Origin: Lachnospiraceae bacterium | GTDB taxonomy: Bacteria; Bacillota; Clostridia; Lachnospirales; Lachnospiraceae | NCBI GenBank assembly: GCA_910575005.1 | Contig: CAJTCL010000002.1 | Span: 248,001 to 312,000 of the forward strand | Direction: 5' to 3' | Length of the DNA: 64,000 nt | Part shown: one piece after another, positions 9,782 to 21,800 of the stretch | Position numbering within the stretch: position 1 is the first letter of the stretch | Layout of the letters: every line of letters starts with the position of its first letter | Position numbers and translations under genes: made by a program | The notes under the pieces: generated by a model | What the model saw: the letters and a program-made list of their open reading frames with translations, nothing else | Database searches by the model: none | Told to the model about the DNA's origin: nothing

Positions 9782-9808
9782 TAAATAATAGGCAGGAGGT
9801 AAGTCTAT

Positions 9809-12337
9809 ATGAGACGTAGAATCGTGAGCGTATTACTTGCTGCTTGTCTTACCGCAGGCTTGGCAGTCGGCTCTTGGCCGGCTGCTGGCCTGGGAGTAAA
9901 GGCAGCAGTAAATCCTAACACTGCGGTAGAAGAAGGCTTGACGATCCGTGAATCTGAGATTAATCAGCTTCTGACAGGTGATCTGCAGCTTCCAACCACG
10001 ATAGAAGGATTAGACGGTGCAACTATTGCGTACAGTGTGGAGGCCAAAGACGCAAAATATGCTTCCATTGAAGGAAATACATTAAAAATAACAAGACCAG
10101 CTGCTGGTGAGGACGACTATCAGTTTACTCTTACTGCAACCATAACACCGCCGGCAGGTGTGGAAGTGACATCAGAAGACGGCAAGCTGGTGAAGAAATT
10201 CCCATTAACGATCCGTGCAGGATTGACGGAGGATTCTTATGCAGGATATGTGTATGTGTGCTTTTCCGTGCCTAAGGGTACAGATTATGATGTACAGCAG
10301 ATCCATTTCTTTTTAAGTGAAGATGGATTAAACTGGACGGCCTTGAACGGTTGTAAGCCGATTTTTGAGACTGGTACAGATTTTGAGGCTAATATCGAGA
10401 GATGCGCGTCGAACAGCGTCAATTATAACGTGGTAGATGGTACAGATATTGAACAGACTACCAGTGGAGATGCTTCAGTATTATTCCCATTTGAAGGCAG
10501 AGATCAGGGTGTCCGTGATCCATATTTGATCCGTGGCTGTAAGCCGGATGGAAGCGATTCCAATAAAGTATGGCTGCTTGCAACTGATTTGAATACTCAT
10601 TCTGATCAATATAATGGGGATAAAGTGAACAATGTCTGTGGTAACTGGGGATTGACTTCTCAGGTAGGTGTGGGAAGCACAAACCTGTTTGTATGGGAGA
10701 CAGAAGACTGGGTACATTGGGAGAGACGTTATATTGATGTAGGTAAAGAAGTTGGTGCTGCGATGGCCTGGGCGCCAGAAGCAATTTACAATCCAGAGAA
10801 GGATAATTATCTGGTATATTGGTCTGCTCGTGTGGACGCAGATGGAGCTACTAGAAATCGTCTGTACTGCAATGAGACCAAAGATTTTAAGACTTTTGGC
10901 CCAACGAAACTCTATGAAGCAGAACCCTATTATAAGAATTATGGTAACAAAGGTCAGAGTAACAACAGTGGATATGGAAACATTGATACTTCTCAGCTCT
11001 GGGTAGCAGGAAAAGATAAAGATAACAAAGATACTTCGTTTGGAACGCTTTATCGTGTGGTAAAAGATGAGACAAATAATCATATTGAATTGATGAGTTC
11101 CAATACAGTATTAGATCCAGCTAAGGATTATGATGCTACAAATCCAGTTGGCATCAAGCCATTTACTTTGGATAATGTTACTTATAGCTCAAAGGATGAT
11201 CTGAGTAAGATTACAGGAGATACCAATGAGATTAAGCGTGCGCAGATTGTACATAATTGGTTTGCAGATCAGTCAGTGGGAAATCATTTCCAGAAGATTA
11301 ATCAGAAAAATATTGAGAAATTGACAGGGGCTTATGAGGGCGCTACCATGTTTAAGTTTATCGACCGCGATGAGTGGTGTGTGATGATTGATTTCTATGG
11401 CAATATGCAGGTGCGTTATGAGCCGTATGTTACCTCAGATTTGTCAAAACCAAACAGTGTACAGAAAATGCCAGAAGGTACCTATGGACGCACAGGCGGT
11501 GATGTTGGTACACATGGTGGCATGATTCCAATTACAGTGGAAGAGTACAATACAATGATTGATACTTACAATGCAGATCCATCCATTGATAATTTCCATA
11601 AGATTGATTATATCTCTGTTGATACCAGAGAATATGATGCCAAGATGGAGGAATTGAGAAAAGCAGCAACAAGCAGCGCATACAGTGACAATGTAAAAGC
11701 TCAGATGAAAAAAATGCTTGAAAAGAAACTGAAAGGCAACGAGACGATTGCAGATCTTGACACTCTGATTGACCGTGCAGACAGGTTGATTGACAGTAAG
11801 CTTAAGACAGTGCCAGAACTCAAAGCCGGCGCAGTGACAATTGTTTCGGAACCTACGCTCACTATCTGTACAAAGGCAACAGACGGACTGAAGAAGACTG
11901 CAACTGTGAAGGCAGAGGCAGATCTTGATTCTGAAACCAGCAAGATTACCTTTAAGAGCAGTGCGCCTAAGACTGCATCCGTGAATCCTAAGACTGGCGT
12001 AGTTACCGCTAAGAAAAAAGGAAATGTTACAATTACAGCGACAGCACCTGGCGGTGCCAAAGCAACTTGTAAAGTGACAGTGAAGGGGATTCCAAGTAAG
12101 ATTACTTTAAATAAGAAATCTATAACCTTGAAAAAGAAGAAAACCTTCCAGATCAAAGTAACGATTCCAAAAGGAACTGTATGCTCTAAGTTTACATATA
12201 AGTCTAATAAGTCCAAGATTGCAGCCGTTTCCAAGACTGGTAAGATTACTGCCAAAAAGAAGGGAACTGCCAAAGTAACAGTTACAGCAGGTAACAATAA
12301 GAAGGCAAAGGCAACGATCACTGTGAAGGTAAAATAA
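9809..12337 (+). CDS. Exported GH43-like glycosidase with C-terminal Big_2 repeats
   Basis: This is a second secreted beta-propeller hydrolase of GH43 type, 842 residues long. A signal peptide (about 1-32) precedes an atrophied Ig-like N-terminal domain (to about 140). The propeller spans about 220-620. GVRDPYLIRG puts a candidate catalytic base at D237, WAPEAIYN (E324) sits at the second acidic position, and YEGATMFKF is the likely acid motif. A short helical linker and Big_2 repeats (670-842) with a Lys-rich end follow. The ATG at 9809 has AGGAGGT upstream. The WAPE motif with Glu instead of Asp is seen in a subset of GH43-like enzymes. With its two upstream neighbours it probably acts on arabinan or arabinogalactan; the precise activity is inferred. 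Confidence 0.75.
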   Translation: MRRRIVSVLLAACLTAGLAVGSWPAAGLGVKAAVNPNTAVEEGLTIRESEINQLLTGDLQLPTTIEGLDGATIAYSVEAKDAKYASIEGNTLKITRPAAGEDDYQFTLTATITPPAGVEVTSEDGKLVKKFPLTIRAGLTEDSYAGYVYVCFSVPKGTDYDVQQIHFFLSEDGLNWTALNGCKPIFETGTDFEANIERCASNSVNYNVVDGTDIEQTTSGDASVLFPFEGRDQGVRDPYLIRGCKPDGSDSNKVWLLATDLNTHSDQYNGDKVNNVCGNWGLTSQVGVGSTNLFVWETEDWVHWERRYIDVGKEVGAAMAWAPEAIYNPEKDNYLVYWSARVDADGATRNRLYCNETKDFKTFGPTKLYEAEPYYKNYGNKGQSNNSGYGNIDTSQLWVAGKDKDNKDTSFGTLYRVVKDETNNHIELMSSNTVLDPAKDYDATNPVGIKPFTLDNVTYSSKDDLSKITGDTNEIKRAQIVHNWFADQSVGNHFQKINQKNIEKLTGAYEGATMFKFIDRDEWCVMIDFYGNMQVRYEPYVTSDLSKPNSVQKMPEGTYGRTGGDVGTHGGMIPITVEEYNTMIDTYNADPSIDNFHKIDYISVDTREYDAKMEELRKAATSSAYSDNVKAQMKKMLEKKLKGNETIADLDTLIDRADRLIDSKLKTVPELKAGAVTIVSEPTLTICTKATDGLKKTATVKAEADLDSETSKITFKSSAPKTASVNPKTGVVTAKKKGNVTITATAPGGAKATCKVTVKGIPSKITLNKKSITLKKKKTFQIKVTIPKGTVCSKFTYKSNKSKIAAVSKTGKITAKKKGTAKVTVTAGNNKKAKATITVKVK

Positions 12338-12349
12338 GAACTGTAAATT

Positions 12350-12445
12350 TATACCTTATGACACGCCGTATGGCATGATGGGGTGCCCTTGGGTATACCT
12401 TATGACACGCCGTATGGCATGATGGGGTGCACTTGGGTATACCTT
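12350..12445. repeat. 44-bp tandem repeat, two copies plus a partial third
   Basis: Two nearly identical 44-bp units (12350-12393 and 12394-12437, one C/A difference) are followed by the first bases of a third. Each unit carries CGCCGTATGGCA, a small dyad, and the junctions form the palindrome GGTATACC. The block sits between the GH43-like stop codon and its terminator. Confidence 0.9.
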
Positions 12446-12452
12446 TTAAAAG

Positions 12453-12491
12453 AACCACAATCCTTGATTATTTCGGGGTTGTGGTTTTTTT
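12453..12491 (+). terminator. Rho-independent terminator of the exported-glycosidase operon
   Basis: The stem AACCACAATCC pairs with GGGTTGTGGTT (with a G-T or bulge at the top), followed by seven T residues. Confidence 0.85.
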
Positions 12492-12640
12492 GACATGGTA
12501 GTATACTAAAGATAAGAAAAAATACCATATATAATGAGCAGATGATAGAAATTTATGGATAATTACTAATGATAATCTCAGAAATATTAAAATAAAAGTA
12601 GACATTAAATTTATCGTTTACAAATAAAAAAGGAAAAAGT

Positions 12641-13534
12641 ATGGAAGACACAAAGATACAATGGCATCCTGGATTTACGGCGGCCATGATGCTGGAGTTA
12701 AAGGAAAACAGAAAAGATTTAATTTTTGAGAAAGAATATAATTTAAATACAAAACCGCTGGAGATAGATCTGTTGGTAATCCGTAAAGAAGCAGGGGTAA
12801 TGATAGCCAATGAGATTGGAGAATTTTTTAGAATCCATAACATAATAGAATATAAATCACCAGGAGATCATTTAGATATTGATGATTTTTATAAAGTACA
12901 GGGATATGCAAGTTTGTATAAATCGTATGGAAAATATGTGGATGAGAGGAAAGCAGAAGAGATCACAGTAACATTGATTCGAGAGGGAAAACCAGAAGGA
13001 TTATTTGCATATTTTACAGAGCGTGGGGAGCAGATCCGACAAGAAAAAAGAGGGATCTATTATGTGGAAGGGAAGATTGTGTTTCCAACGCAGATCCTTG
13101 TCACCAGAGAACTGGAACAGGAGACACATACATGGCTGCGAGTTCTGTCAGGAAATGTAGAGAAAAGCGATGCAGGAAAATTACTGGAAAGGATCCAAGA
13201 ATTGAAGGAGAAAGGTGAGAGAGAACTTGCGGATTCCGTATTGCGAGTGATGTTGGAAGCAAATCAGAAATTAGTGGAAGAATGGAAGGGAGATGGAAAG
13301 ATGTTTGAAGCGCTGATGGAGATTGTGGAGCCTCAGATTCAATTGAGAGAAAAAGCATTAGCTGAAAAAGTGTGGAAAGAGGGAAGAGAAGAAGGAAGAG
13401 AAGAAGGAAGAAGAGAGGGAATAAAGGGAACCATAGATGTACTGAGAGGTATCGGATATGGAGATACAAAGATCCAGGAGTTAATAATAGAAAAATATAA
13501 TTTATCCAAAGAAGAAATCATGGAATACTTTTAA
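12641..13534 (+). CDS. PD-(D/E)XK nuclease family protein (Rpn/PDDEXK_2-like)
   Basis: This is a 297-residue cytoplasmic protein of the PD-(D/E)XK superfamily, of the kind often found in many copies in Lachnospiraceae. The core shows an acidic residue in EIDLLVIRK and the NIIEYKSPGD segment with the E-x-K pair (about residues 67-75). The C-terminal half is helical and ends in a charged tail with repeated EGREEGREEGRREG, as in Rpn-type and related transposase-associated nucleases. It has its own ribosome binding site (AAAGGA) and terminator and no functional link to its neighbours, so it looks like a solo selfish or housekeeping nuclease. The function is not known to me. Confidence 0.7.
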   Translation: MEDTKIQWHPGFTAAMMLELKENRKDLIFEKEYNLNTKPLEIDLLVIRKEAGVMIANEIGEFFRIHNIIEYKSPGDHLDIDDFYKVQGYASLYKSYGKYVDERKAEEITVTLIREGKPEGLFAYFTERGEQIRQEKRGIYYVEGKIVFPTQILVTRELEQETHTWLRVLSGNVEKSDAGKLLERIQELKEKGERELADSVLRVMLEANQKLVEEWKGDGKMFEALMEIVEPQIQLREKALAEKVWKEGREEGREEGRREGIKGTIDVLRGIGYGDTKIQELIIEKYNLSKEEIMEYF

Positions 13535-13622
13535 ATATATATAAAATTTTGGAATGGTTTATAAGGAAGAAATGATGAGATATTGGTAACTACTTTCATT
13601 TTAATAATATAAAAAATTAAGA

Positions 13623-13659
13623 GGCAATGGAATTCCAGAATGGATTTCATTGCCTTTTT
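13623..13659 (+). terminator. Rho-independent terminator after the PD-(D/E)XK gene
   Basis: GGCAATGGAATTCC pairs with GGATTTCATTGCC with one mismatch, followed by five T residues. Confidence 0.8.
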
Positions 13660-13715
13660 ATGCACAGGGGCGCATAAGGAATTTACTGCTGACACAGTAT
13701 GCACCCCGCGCGCAG

Positions 13716-13745
13716 CGAGTAGAGGAAGAAAATCTTCTCTACTCG
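13716..13745. repeat. Inverted repeat upstream of hrcA
   Basis: CGAGTAGAGGAAGA and TCTTCTCTACTCG pair over 13 bp with one bulged G and a 3-nt loop. There is no T run on the + side. It lies between the previous terminator and the hrcA promoter. Its role is unclear; it may be a scar or a short repeat element. Confidence 0.6.
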
Positions 13746-13793
13746 ATTATGCATCATATAATTCTAAAGAAATTATAAAATTACAAAATAGTA

Positions 13794-13822
13794 TTGACAA
13801 TAAAAAATGATAGTGCTATCTT
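13794..13822 (+). promoter_or_regulatory. Sigma-A type promoter of the hrcA-dnaJ operon
   Basis: A perfect TTGACA (13794-13799) is followed after 17 bases by TATCTT (13817-13822). The predicted transcription start falls just before the CIRCE element, so a bound repressor would block transcription initiation or early elongation. Confidence 0.85.
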
Positions 13823-13835
13823 AAGTACATAGATG

Positions 13836-13862
13836 TTAGCACTCTTTATGGTTGAGTGCTAA
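13836..13862. promoter_or_regulatory. CIRCE operator (HrcA binding site)
   Basis: TTAGCACTC, nine spacer bases, then GAGTGCTAA: a perfect match to the CIRCE inverted repeat bound by HrcA. It lies between the promoter and the hrcA ribosome binding site, as in other Firmicutes heat-shock operons. Confidence 0.98.
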
Positions 13863-13882
13863 CAAAAGTAAGGAGGATTGTG

Positions 13883-14920
13883 ATGCAGGAACTGGATGAA
13901 CGGAAAACGAGGATATTAAATGCCATTATCCGCAATTATCTAGATACTGGCGAGCCAGTGGGTTCTAGAACCATCTCCAAATATTCGGATTTGAATTTAA
14001 GTTCCGCCACAATCCGCAATGAGATGTCAGATTTAGAAGAGCTTGGTTATATTTTACAGCCTCATACATCTGCTGGCCGTATTCCTTCTGATAAGGGTTA
14101 TCGCTTTTATGTAGATAATCTGATGAAAGAAAAAGATCAGGAAGTTACAGAGATGAAGGAGTTTATGATTGAGCATACAGAGCGGATGGAACAGGTGCTA
14201 AAGCAAATGGCAAAGGTTTTGGCAGCGAATACCAATTATACCGCAATGATTACAGCTCCTTCTTATCAGCGCAATAAGGTGAAATTTCTACAGCTCTCCC
14301 AGGTGGATGAGGAACAACTTCTGGCAGTTATTGTGACAGAAGGAAATTTAGTGAAGAATAAGATGATTTCTACCAGGGAAGCCTTAGATAATGAGACTTT
14401 GTTGAAATTGAATATTCTTTTGAATACTAGTTTAAATGGGCTCTCTGCAGAACAGATCAATTTGGGAACGATTGCCAGACTGAAAGAGCAGGCTGGAATC
14501 CACAGTAATATTGTAAGCGATGTTTTGGATGCATTGGCAGGGGCTTTTCAGGAGGATGAGGATCTGGAGGTATACACCAGTGGAACGACCAATATTTTGA
14601 AATATCCAGAATTAAATGATTCTCAGAAGGCAAGTGAGCTGTTAAATGCATTTGAGGAAAAGAAACAGCTGGTAACATTGGTAAATGAAACTTTGGCATC
14701 CCAGGAGCAGACAGGAATTCAAGTTTATATTGGGGATGAATCTCCGATTCAGAACATGAAGGATTGTAGTGTGGTGACAGCTACCTATCAGCTTGGAGAG
14801 GGCATGAAGGGAACCATAGGGATTATTGGTCCTAAACGAATGGATTATGAAAATGTTGTAGACAATCTGAAAACCTTGAAAAATCAATTAGATACTGTGT
14901 TTCAGAAAAAGAGAGAGTAA
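13883..14920 (+). CDS. hrcA: Heat-inducible transcription repressor HrcA
   Basis: HrcA is the repressor that binds CIRCE and shuts off the groE and dnaK operons; its folding depends on chaperonin GroEL. The start is placed at 13883 because AGGAGG (13871-13876) lies 6 bases upstream; an in-frame ATG further upstream falls inside CIRCE and lacks a ribosome binding site. The 345-residue product has the N-terminal winged-helix domain (LDTGEPVGSRTIS, SSATIRNEMSDLEELGY, HTSAGRIPSDKGYR) and the GAF-like dimerisation domain. It is first in the operon hrcA-grpE-dnaK-dnaJ and autoregulated through the operator directly upstream. Confidence 0.97.
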   Translation: MQELDERKTRILNAIIRNYLDTGEPVGSRTISKYSDLNLSSATIRNEMSDLEELGYILQPHTSAGRIPSDKGYRFYVDNLMKEKDQEVTEMKEFMIEHTERMEQVLKQMAKVLAANTNYTAMITAPSYQRNKVKFLQLSQVDEEQLLAVIVTEGNLVKNKMISTREALDNETLLKLNILLNTSLNGLSAEQINLGTIARLKEQAGIHSNIVSDVLDALAGAFQEDEDLEVYTSGTTNILKYPELNDSQKASELLNAFEEKKQLVTLVNETLASQEQTGIQVYIGDESPIQNMKDCSVVTATYQLGEGMKGTIGIIGPKRMDYENVVDNLKTLKNQLDTVFQKKRE

Positions 14921-14941
14921 TAAACAGAAAGGTGAGTTGAT

Positions 14942-15619
14942 ATGGCAGATACAGAGAGCAGAGAGAAGGATTGGGAACAGGAAGTGCAGTCGGAGGACAA
15001 TGATGTAGATAATGTGGAAGTAGCAGACTGGGAGGAAGAGACAGATATAGAAGATACAGATGAGTTGGCAGAAGACATCGAGGACGAAGACTGTTTGGAT
15101 GAGGAGGCTGAGGCATCTTCGGAAGAAGATGTGGAGGCTGAGAGTGAAAAGAAAGGATTTTTTAAGAAGAGGGAAAAGAAAAATAAACAGGAAGAAAAGA
15201 TCGCAGAGTTGACCGATTGTTTGAAGCGTCAGCTTGCAGAATTTGATAATTTCCGCAAGCGTACAGAACGGGAAAAAGCCCAGATGTTTGAGGTTGGCGC
15301 CAAGAGCGTAATTGAAAAGATGCTTCCTGTGGTAGACAATTTTGAGCGAGGATTATCCGCTGTCCCTGAAGATGCAAAAGAAGATCCTTTTGTGCAAGGG
15401 ATGGATAAAATATATAAGCAGTTTATAACAGAGTTAGAAAACTTAGAAGTGAAACCCATAGAAGCAGTTGGAACTGAGTTTAACCCAGATTTTCACAATG
15501 CCGTCATGCAGGTGGAAAGTGAAGAATATGAATCCGGCGTGGTAGCGCAGGAGCTGCAAAAGGGTTATATGTATCGTGACAGCGTGGTAAGACACAGTAT
15601 GGTAGCAGTAGTACAGTAA
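14942..15619 (+). CDS. grpE: Nucleotide exchange factor GrpE
   Basis: GrpE releases ADP from DnaK to reset the chaperone cycle. The 225-residue protein has a long, very acidic N-terminal extension (about 1-75, mostly Asp and Glu), a coiled coil containing FDNFRKRTEREK, and the C-terminal beta domain with FNPDFHNAVMQVE and YRDSVVRHSMV. It lies 21 bp after hrcA with its own ribosome binding site. The acidic extension is longer than in E. coli GrpE; acidic tails of variable length are usual in the family. Confidence 0.97.
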   Translation: MADTESREKDWEQEVQSEDNDVDNVEVADWEEETDIEDTDELAEDIEDEDCLDEEAEASSEEDVEAESEKKGFFKKREKKNKQEEKIAELTDCLKRQLAEFDNFRKRTEREKAQMFEVGAKSVIEKMLPVVDNFERGLSAVPEDAKEDPFVQGMDKIYKQFITELENLEVKPIEAVGTEFNPDFHNAVMQVESEEYESGVVAQELQKGYMYRDSVVRHSMVAVVQ

Positions 15620-15630
15620 CAAACAATTAA

Positions 15631-17529
<1,899 letters not shown>

Positions 17530-17531
17530 TC

Positions 17532-18725
17532 ATGGCAGAACAGAAGAGAGATTACTATGAAGTCCTCGGAATTGATAGAAATGCGGATGATGCGGCAATT
17601 AAAAAGGCATATCGTGCACTGGCCAAGAAATATCATCCAGATATGAATCCAGGGGATGCAGAGGCGGAGAAAAAGTTTAAAGAAGCATCTGAGGCTTATG
17701 CCGTATTGAGTGATCCAGAGAAGAAGCGTCAATATGATCAGTTTGGCCATGCCGCTTTTGACGGCGGTATGGGCGGCGGAGCCGGAGGATTTGATTTCTC
17801 TGGTATGGATATGGGAGATATCTTCGGTGATATTTTTGGAGATTTGTTTGGCGGAGGAAGAAGACGTTCCTCCGCCAGCAATGGTCCCATGAGGGGCGCT
17901 AATCTGCGTGCAGCGGTACGTATAAGCTTTGAAGAAGCGGCATTTGGCTGTGAAAAGGAAATTGAGATTACATTAAAGGATGAGTGTACCACTTGTCATA
18001 CTACCGGAGCAAAGCCTGGAACAACCCCAGAGACTTGTACAAAATGCGGCGGCAAAGGGAAAGTGGTTTATACACAACAGTCATTTTTGGGAATGGTTCA
18101 GAATGTCCAGACTTGTCCAGAGTGTCATGGTACTGGAAAGATAATCAAAGACAAATGTCCTGATTGCCGCGGAACAGGTTATATTGCCAAACGAAGAAAA
18201 ATCAAAGTTTCTATTCCAGCAGGAATTGATAATGGACAGAGTGTTCGTATTCGGGATAAAGGAGAACCAGGCACCAATGGAGGTCCCAGAGGAGATCTGC
18301 TGGTGGAGGTAAATGTCAGCAGACATCCAATTTTCCAGCGTCAGGATATGAATGTCTATTCCACAGCGCCAATATCTTTTGCACAGGCGGCTTTGGGCGG
18401 AGAAGTGCGTATCAGTACAATAGATGGAGATATTTTGTATGATGTGAAACCAGGAACGCAGACTGATACCAGAATTCGTCTAAAGAATAAGGGAATTCCT
18501 TCTTTGCGCAATTCCTCTGTGCGTGGAGATCACTATGTAACGCTTGTCGTTCAGGTGCCTACCAGTTTAAATGAGGAAGCAAAAGAAGCTCTGCGTAGGT
18601 TTGACGAGGCCAGCGGGCAGTCCTTAAAGAAACAGAATGGCGCTGCAACTACAGAGAAGAAGAAAAAAGGATTTATGGATAAAATTAAAGAAACATTTGA
18701 GGATATTACAGATACCAATGGATGA
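17532..18725 (+). CDS. dnaJ: Chaperone protein DnaJ (type A Hsp40)
   Basis: DnaJ stimulates DnaK ATP hydrolysis and delivers substrates. The 397-residue protein has the full type A layout. The J domain (1-70) has H35-P36-D37; a Gly/Phe-rich stretch follows (about 76-115). Four zinc-binding repeats come next: [24 protein letters not shown] and CPDCRGTG. The C-terminal substrate-binding domains complete it. The first zinc repeat has Thr where the usual CxxCxGxG has Gly; the cysteines are intact. It is the last gene of the heat-shock operon, followed by a strong terminator. Confidence 0.98.
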   Translation: MAEQKRDYYEVLGIDRNADDAAIKKAYRALAKKYHPDMNPGDAEAEKKFKEASEAYAVLSDPEKKRQYDQFGHAAFDGGMGGGAGGFDFSGMDMGDIFGDIFGDLFGGGRRRSSASNGPMRGANLRAAVRISFEEAAFGCEKEIEITLKDECTTCHTTGAKPGTTPETCTKCGGKGKVVYTQQSFLGMVQNVQTCPECHGTGKIIKDKCPDCRGTGYIAKRRKIKVSIPAGIDNGQSVRIRDKGEPGTNGGPRGDLLVEVNVSRHPIFQRQDMNVYSTAPISFAQAALGGEVRISTIDGDILYDVKPGTQTDTRIRLKNKGIPSLRNSSVRGDHYVTLVVQVPTSLNEEAKEALRRFDEASGQSLKKQNGAATTEKKKKGFMDKIKETFEDITDTNG

Positions 18726-18728
18726 CGG

Positions 18729-18770
18729 GCTGGAAACTGTGAAGAAAGCATCACAGTTTCCAGCTTTTTC
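18729..18770 (+). terminator. Rho-independent terminator of the heat-shock operon
   Basis: A perfect 14-bp stem (GCTGGAAACTGTGA with TCACAGTTTCCAGC) is followed by five T residues, directly after dnaJ. Confidence 0.95.
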
Positions 18771-18771
18771 C

Positions 18772-18800
18772 TTGTCAATCCAGGAATCATATTATATAAT
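18772..18800 (+). promoter_or_regulatory. Sigma-A type promoter of the transglutaminase-like gene
   Basis: TTGTCA (18772-18777), 17 bases, and a perfect TATAAT (18795-18800). It lies just after the dnaJ terminator and 78 bp before the next start codon. Confidence 0.8.
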
Positions 18801-18877
18801 AGTAGCAGAACAATGGGAATAATTAGGGACAACTACTTTCAGGCAGGCATACAAATGCATGAACAAGGAGGTATTGT

Positions 18878-21800
18878 ATGAAAAAGAGATATGTTTTGCC
18901 AGTTTTAACGTTGCTATTTTTGTTTTTAGGTTTCCTGCCAGTACAGGCACAGACAGACGATATTAAGACAGAGAGTGTGACATTGACGGAGGATAACCGT
19001 TACAATCCTGAATATTACCGGAAACCGGAAGTGCGTTATCCAGCTGCAAAGACAAGAGCATACAGTGTCGATCGCTCAGCACAGACATTAGAGGAGTATA
19101 TTGTTGCTGCATTGGAGAATTTTGAGACAGAGATTGACGTTCTAGCTTACAGGATTCCAAGAGCGGAGGGCGGTAGTCGTTATTTACAGATTTTAAATAA
19201 TCATCCAGGACTGTTTTATGTAAAGAGCGCGATAAAATGGACATATTCAAGTCAAGATTTCGTATGGAAGTATACGGTGACGTATATCAGTACCAAAGAA
19301 GAATTTTCACAACAGAAGAAGGCTTTTGAAATTGCCGCTGATCAGGCAGTAGCACAGGTGGAACCTTCTATGAGCGATCTGGAAAAAGCTCTGGTTGTAC
19401 ATGATTATCTGGTGCAAAATTGTGAGTATGATTATGAAAGATATTCAGCAAATCCTGACAGTGTGCCAGAGGTTTCTCATACGGCATATGGCGGACTGGT
19501 AGAAAAAATGGCCGTGTGTGATGGATATGGGAAGGCTTATGCCTACATTATGAACGATAAATTGGGGCTTCCCTGTGAAGTGGTGATTAGCGATGCCATG
19601 AATCACGCCTGGAATTTAATTCAGATTGACGGCGAATGGTACCATGTGGACGCGACCTGGGATGATCCCACCTGGGACAGTATTGGCAGAGTGGTACATA
19701 AATATTTCCTGCTCAGCGATACTGCAATCAGTGACGCCGAACACAAACACCATGACTGGGCGACAACACGTACTGCCAATTCCACCCTTTATGATACCGA
19801 ATACTGGTCGAAGATAAACTCTGCCTTCTGTTATAATCAGGGAACATGGTATTATTCGCAGTATCAGGAAGAATCAAGCAAAACAAGTCTGCTTAAGAGA
19901 AATGAACTTTTAAGCGGTACAACAGAGAATGTATATACAGAATCTGCTACCTGGAATAATTATGGTAACAGTTATATGTATCTGACAAAGGAAAATGAGG
20001 CTATTTATTTTAATACTCCTACAGCGATCAAGCGTCTGGATGCGGATGGCACCATTACAGAGGTCTATAAGCCCACAATTCCTTCCGGTCAAGTAATTTT
20101 TGGTTTTACAGTGCGTGGGGGGAAGTTGTGTTATGCACCTTGGACGGATCCAAATCTGAAAAGTAAACAGCAGATCTTAACTTATACTTTGCCAGAGTTC
20201 AGTCTGCCAGAGATTGAAGGTATTACTGCTGAAAAAGTAAATACTGTCTATGATGGAACAGCGAAGACGATTGCTGTGGAGGGTACTCAGTCAAGTGACA
20301 TTGTCCAATATGCTCTAGGGTATGGGGCATTTCAGAAAGAACAGCCAGAGTTGACTGATGCCGGAACATACCAGGTGTTATATAAAGTACAGAGAACAGG
20401 TTATCAGACCTTGTATGGTGAGGTGCAGGTAGAAATTGAGAAAGCTATCCCAGAATATACATTACCCACCGGATTAACTGGATGGAGCGGAAATCCGCTT
20501 TCTTCCGTATTTTTGAAGAGCGGATTTAGATGGATGGATTCAAGCATTAAGATGTATCGTGAAGGGAAACATAAATATTTGGCAAGTTATACGCCGAGTG
20601 ATCAGAACAATTATCAGATTGTCACAGGTATTGAAGTGGAAGTGACTGTGACATGTCCGAAAGCAAACTCTGGACATCAGTATAAGTCTGAGATTACCAA
20701 AGAGCCGACTGAGACAGAGAATGGAGAGAAGACCTTTACCTGTAGTGTCTGCGGAGACAGTTATGTAGAAGAAATTGCAATAGATTTGCCGGAAATTCAG
20801 GGAATCCAGGCAGAAAATGTAAAGATCGTATACAATGGCCGCGCGCAGGGAATAACTGTGGAAGGAACCCAGACAGGGGATATTGTGCAGTATGCTGGGG
20901 AAGATAAAGTATATGGAGACAATCAGCCAGAAATGATCAATGCTGGAGTATATCAGGTATTATATAAGGTCACAAGAACAGGGCACCAGCCTTTCTATGG
21001 AACCGCACAGGTGGAGATTGAAAAGGCTGTCCCAGAATATACAATTCCTGCCGATTTAAAGGGAGATAGTGGAACCACATTGGAGAGTGTAAGATTGCCA
21101 GAAGGGTTTGCTTGGCAGACGGATCCACAGACGAAACTGTATCAGGAAGGAAAAGTCGTCTATTTGGCAAGTTATACACCAAAGGATTTGACAAATTATG
21201 TGACAGTTGAAGATATTGAGATTGAGGTAACAGTGAGGTGTCCGGGGCATCAGTATACCTCAGAAGTGACCAAAGAACCGACTGCGACAGAAAAGGGTGA
21301 GGAAACTTATACTTGTCAGCACTGTGGTGATTCGTATACAATAGAGATTAGTGATCCCAGTCTGCCTAAGATTGACGGTATTTATGCAGAGAATATCAGT
21401 GCTGTATTTGATGGTACAGCCAAGACAATCACTGTGGAAGGAATACAGACAGGGGATATTGTGCAGTATGCTAGAGAAGATAACGTATATGGAGAAAGTC
21501 AGCCGGAAATGATTCATGCAGGAACATATCTGGTCATGTACAAAGTGGAGCGGGAAGGATATCAAATATACTATGGAAGAGCAAATGTAGTGATCGAAAA
21601 AGCTGTCCCAGAATATACAATTCCGAAAGATTTGCAAGGAGTTAGCGGAACGACATTAGAGAGCATAAAATTGCCAGAAGGTTTTGTGTGGCAGATAGAT
21701 CCACAGACCAAGCTTTATCAGGAAGGAAAAATTGTTTATCTGGCAAATTATATTCCTGAGGATTCAGATAATTATGTCACTGTTGAGCAAATTGAGATTG

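Noticed and set aside
13856-13882. Upstream in-frame start of hrcA
   Set aside because: It lies inside CIRCE and before the AGGAGG that clearly serves the ATG at 13883.
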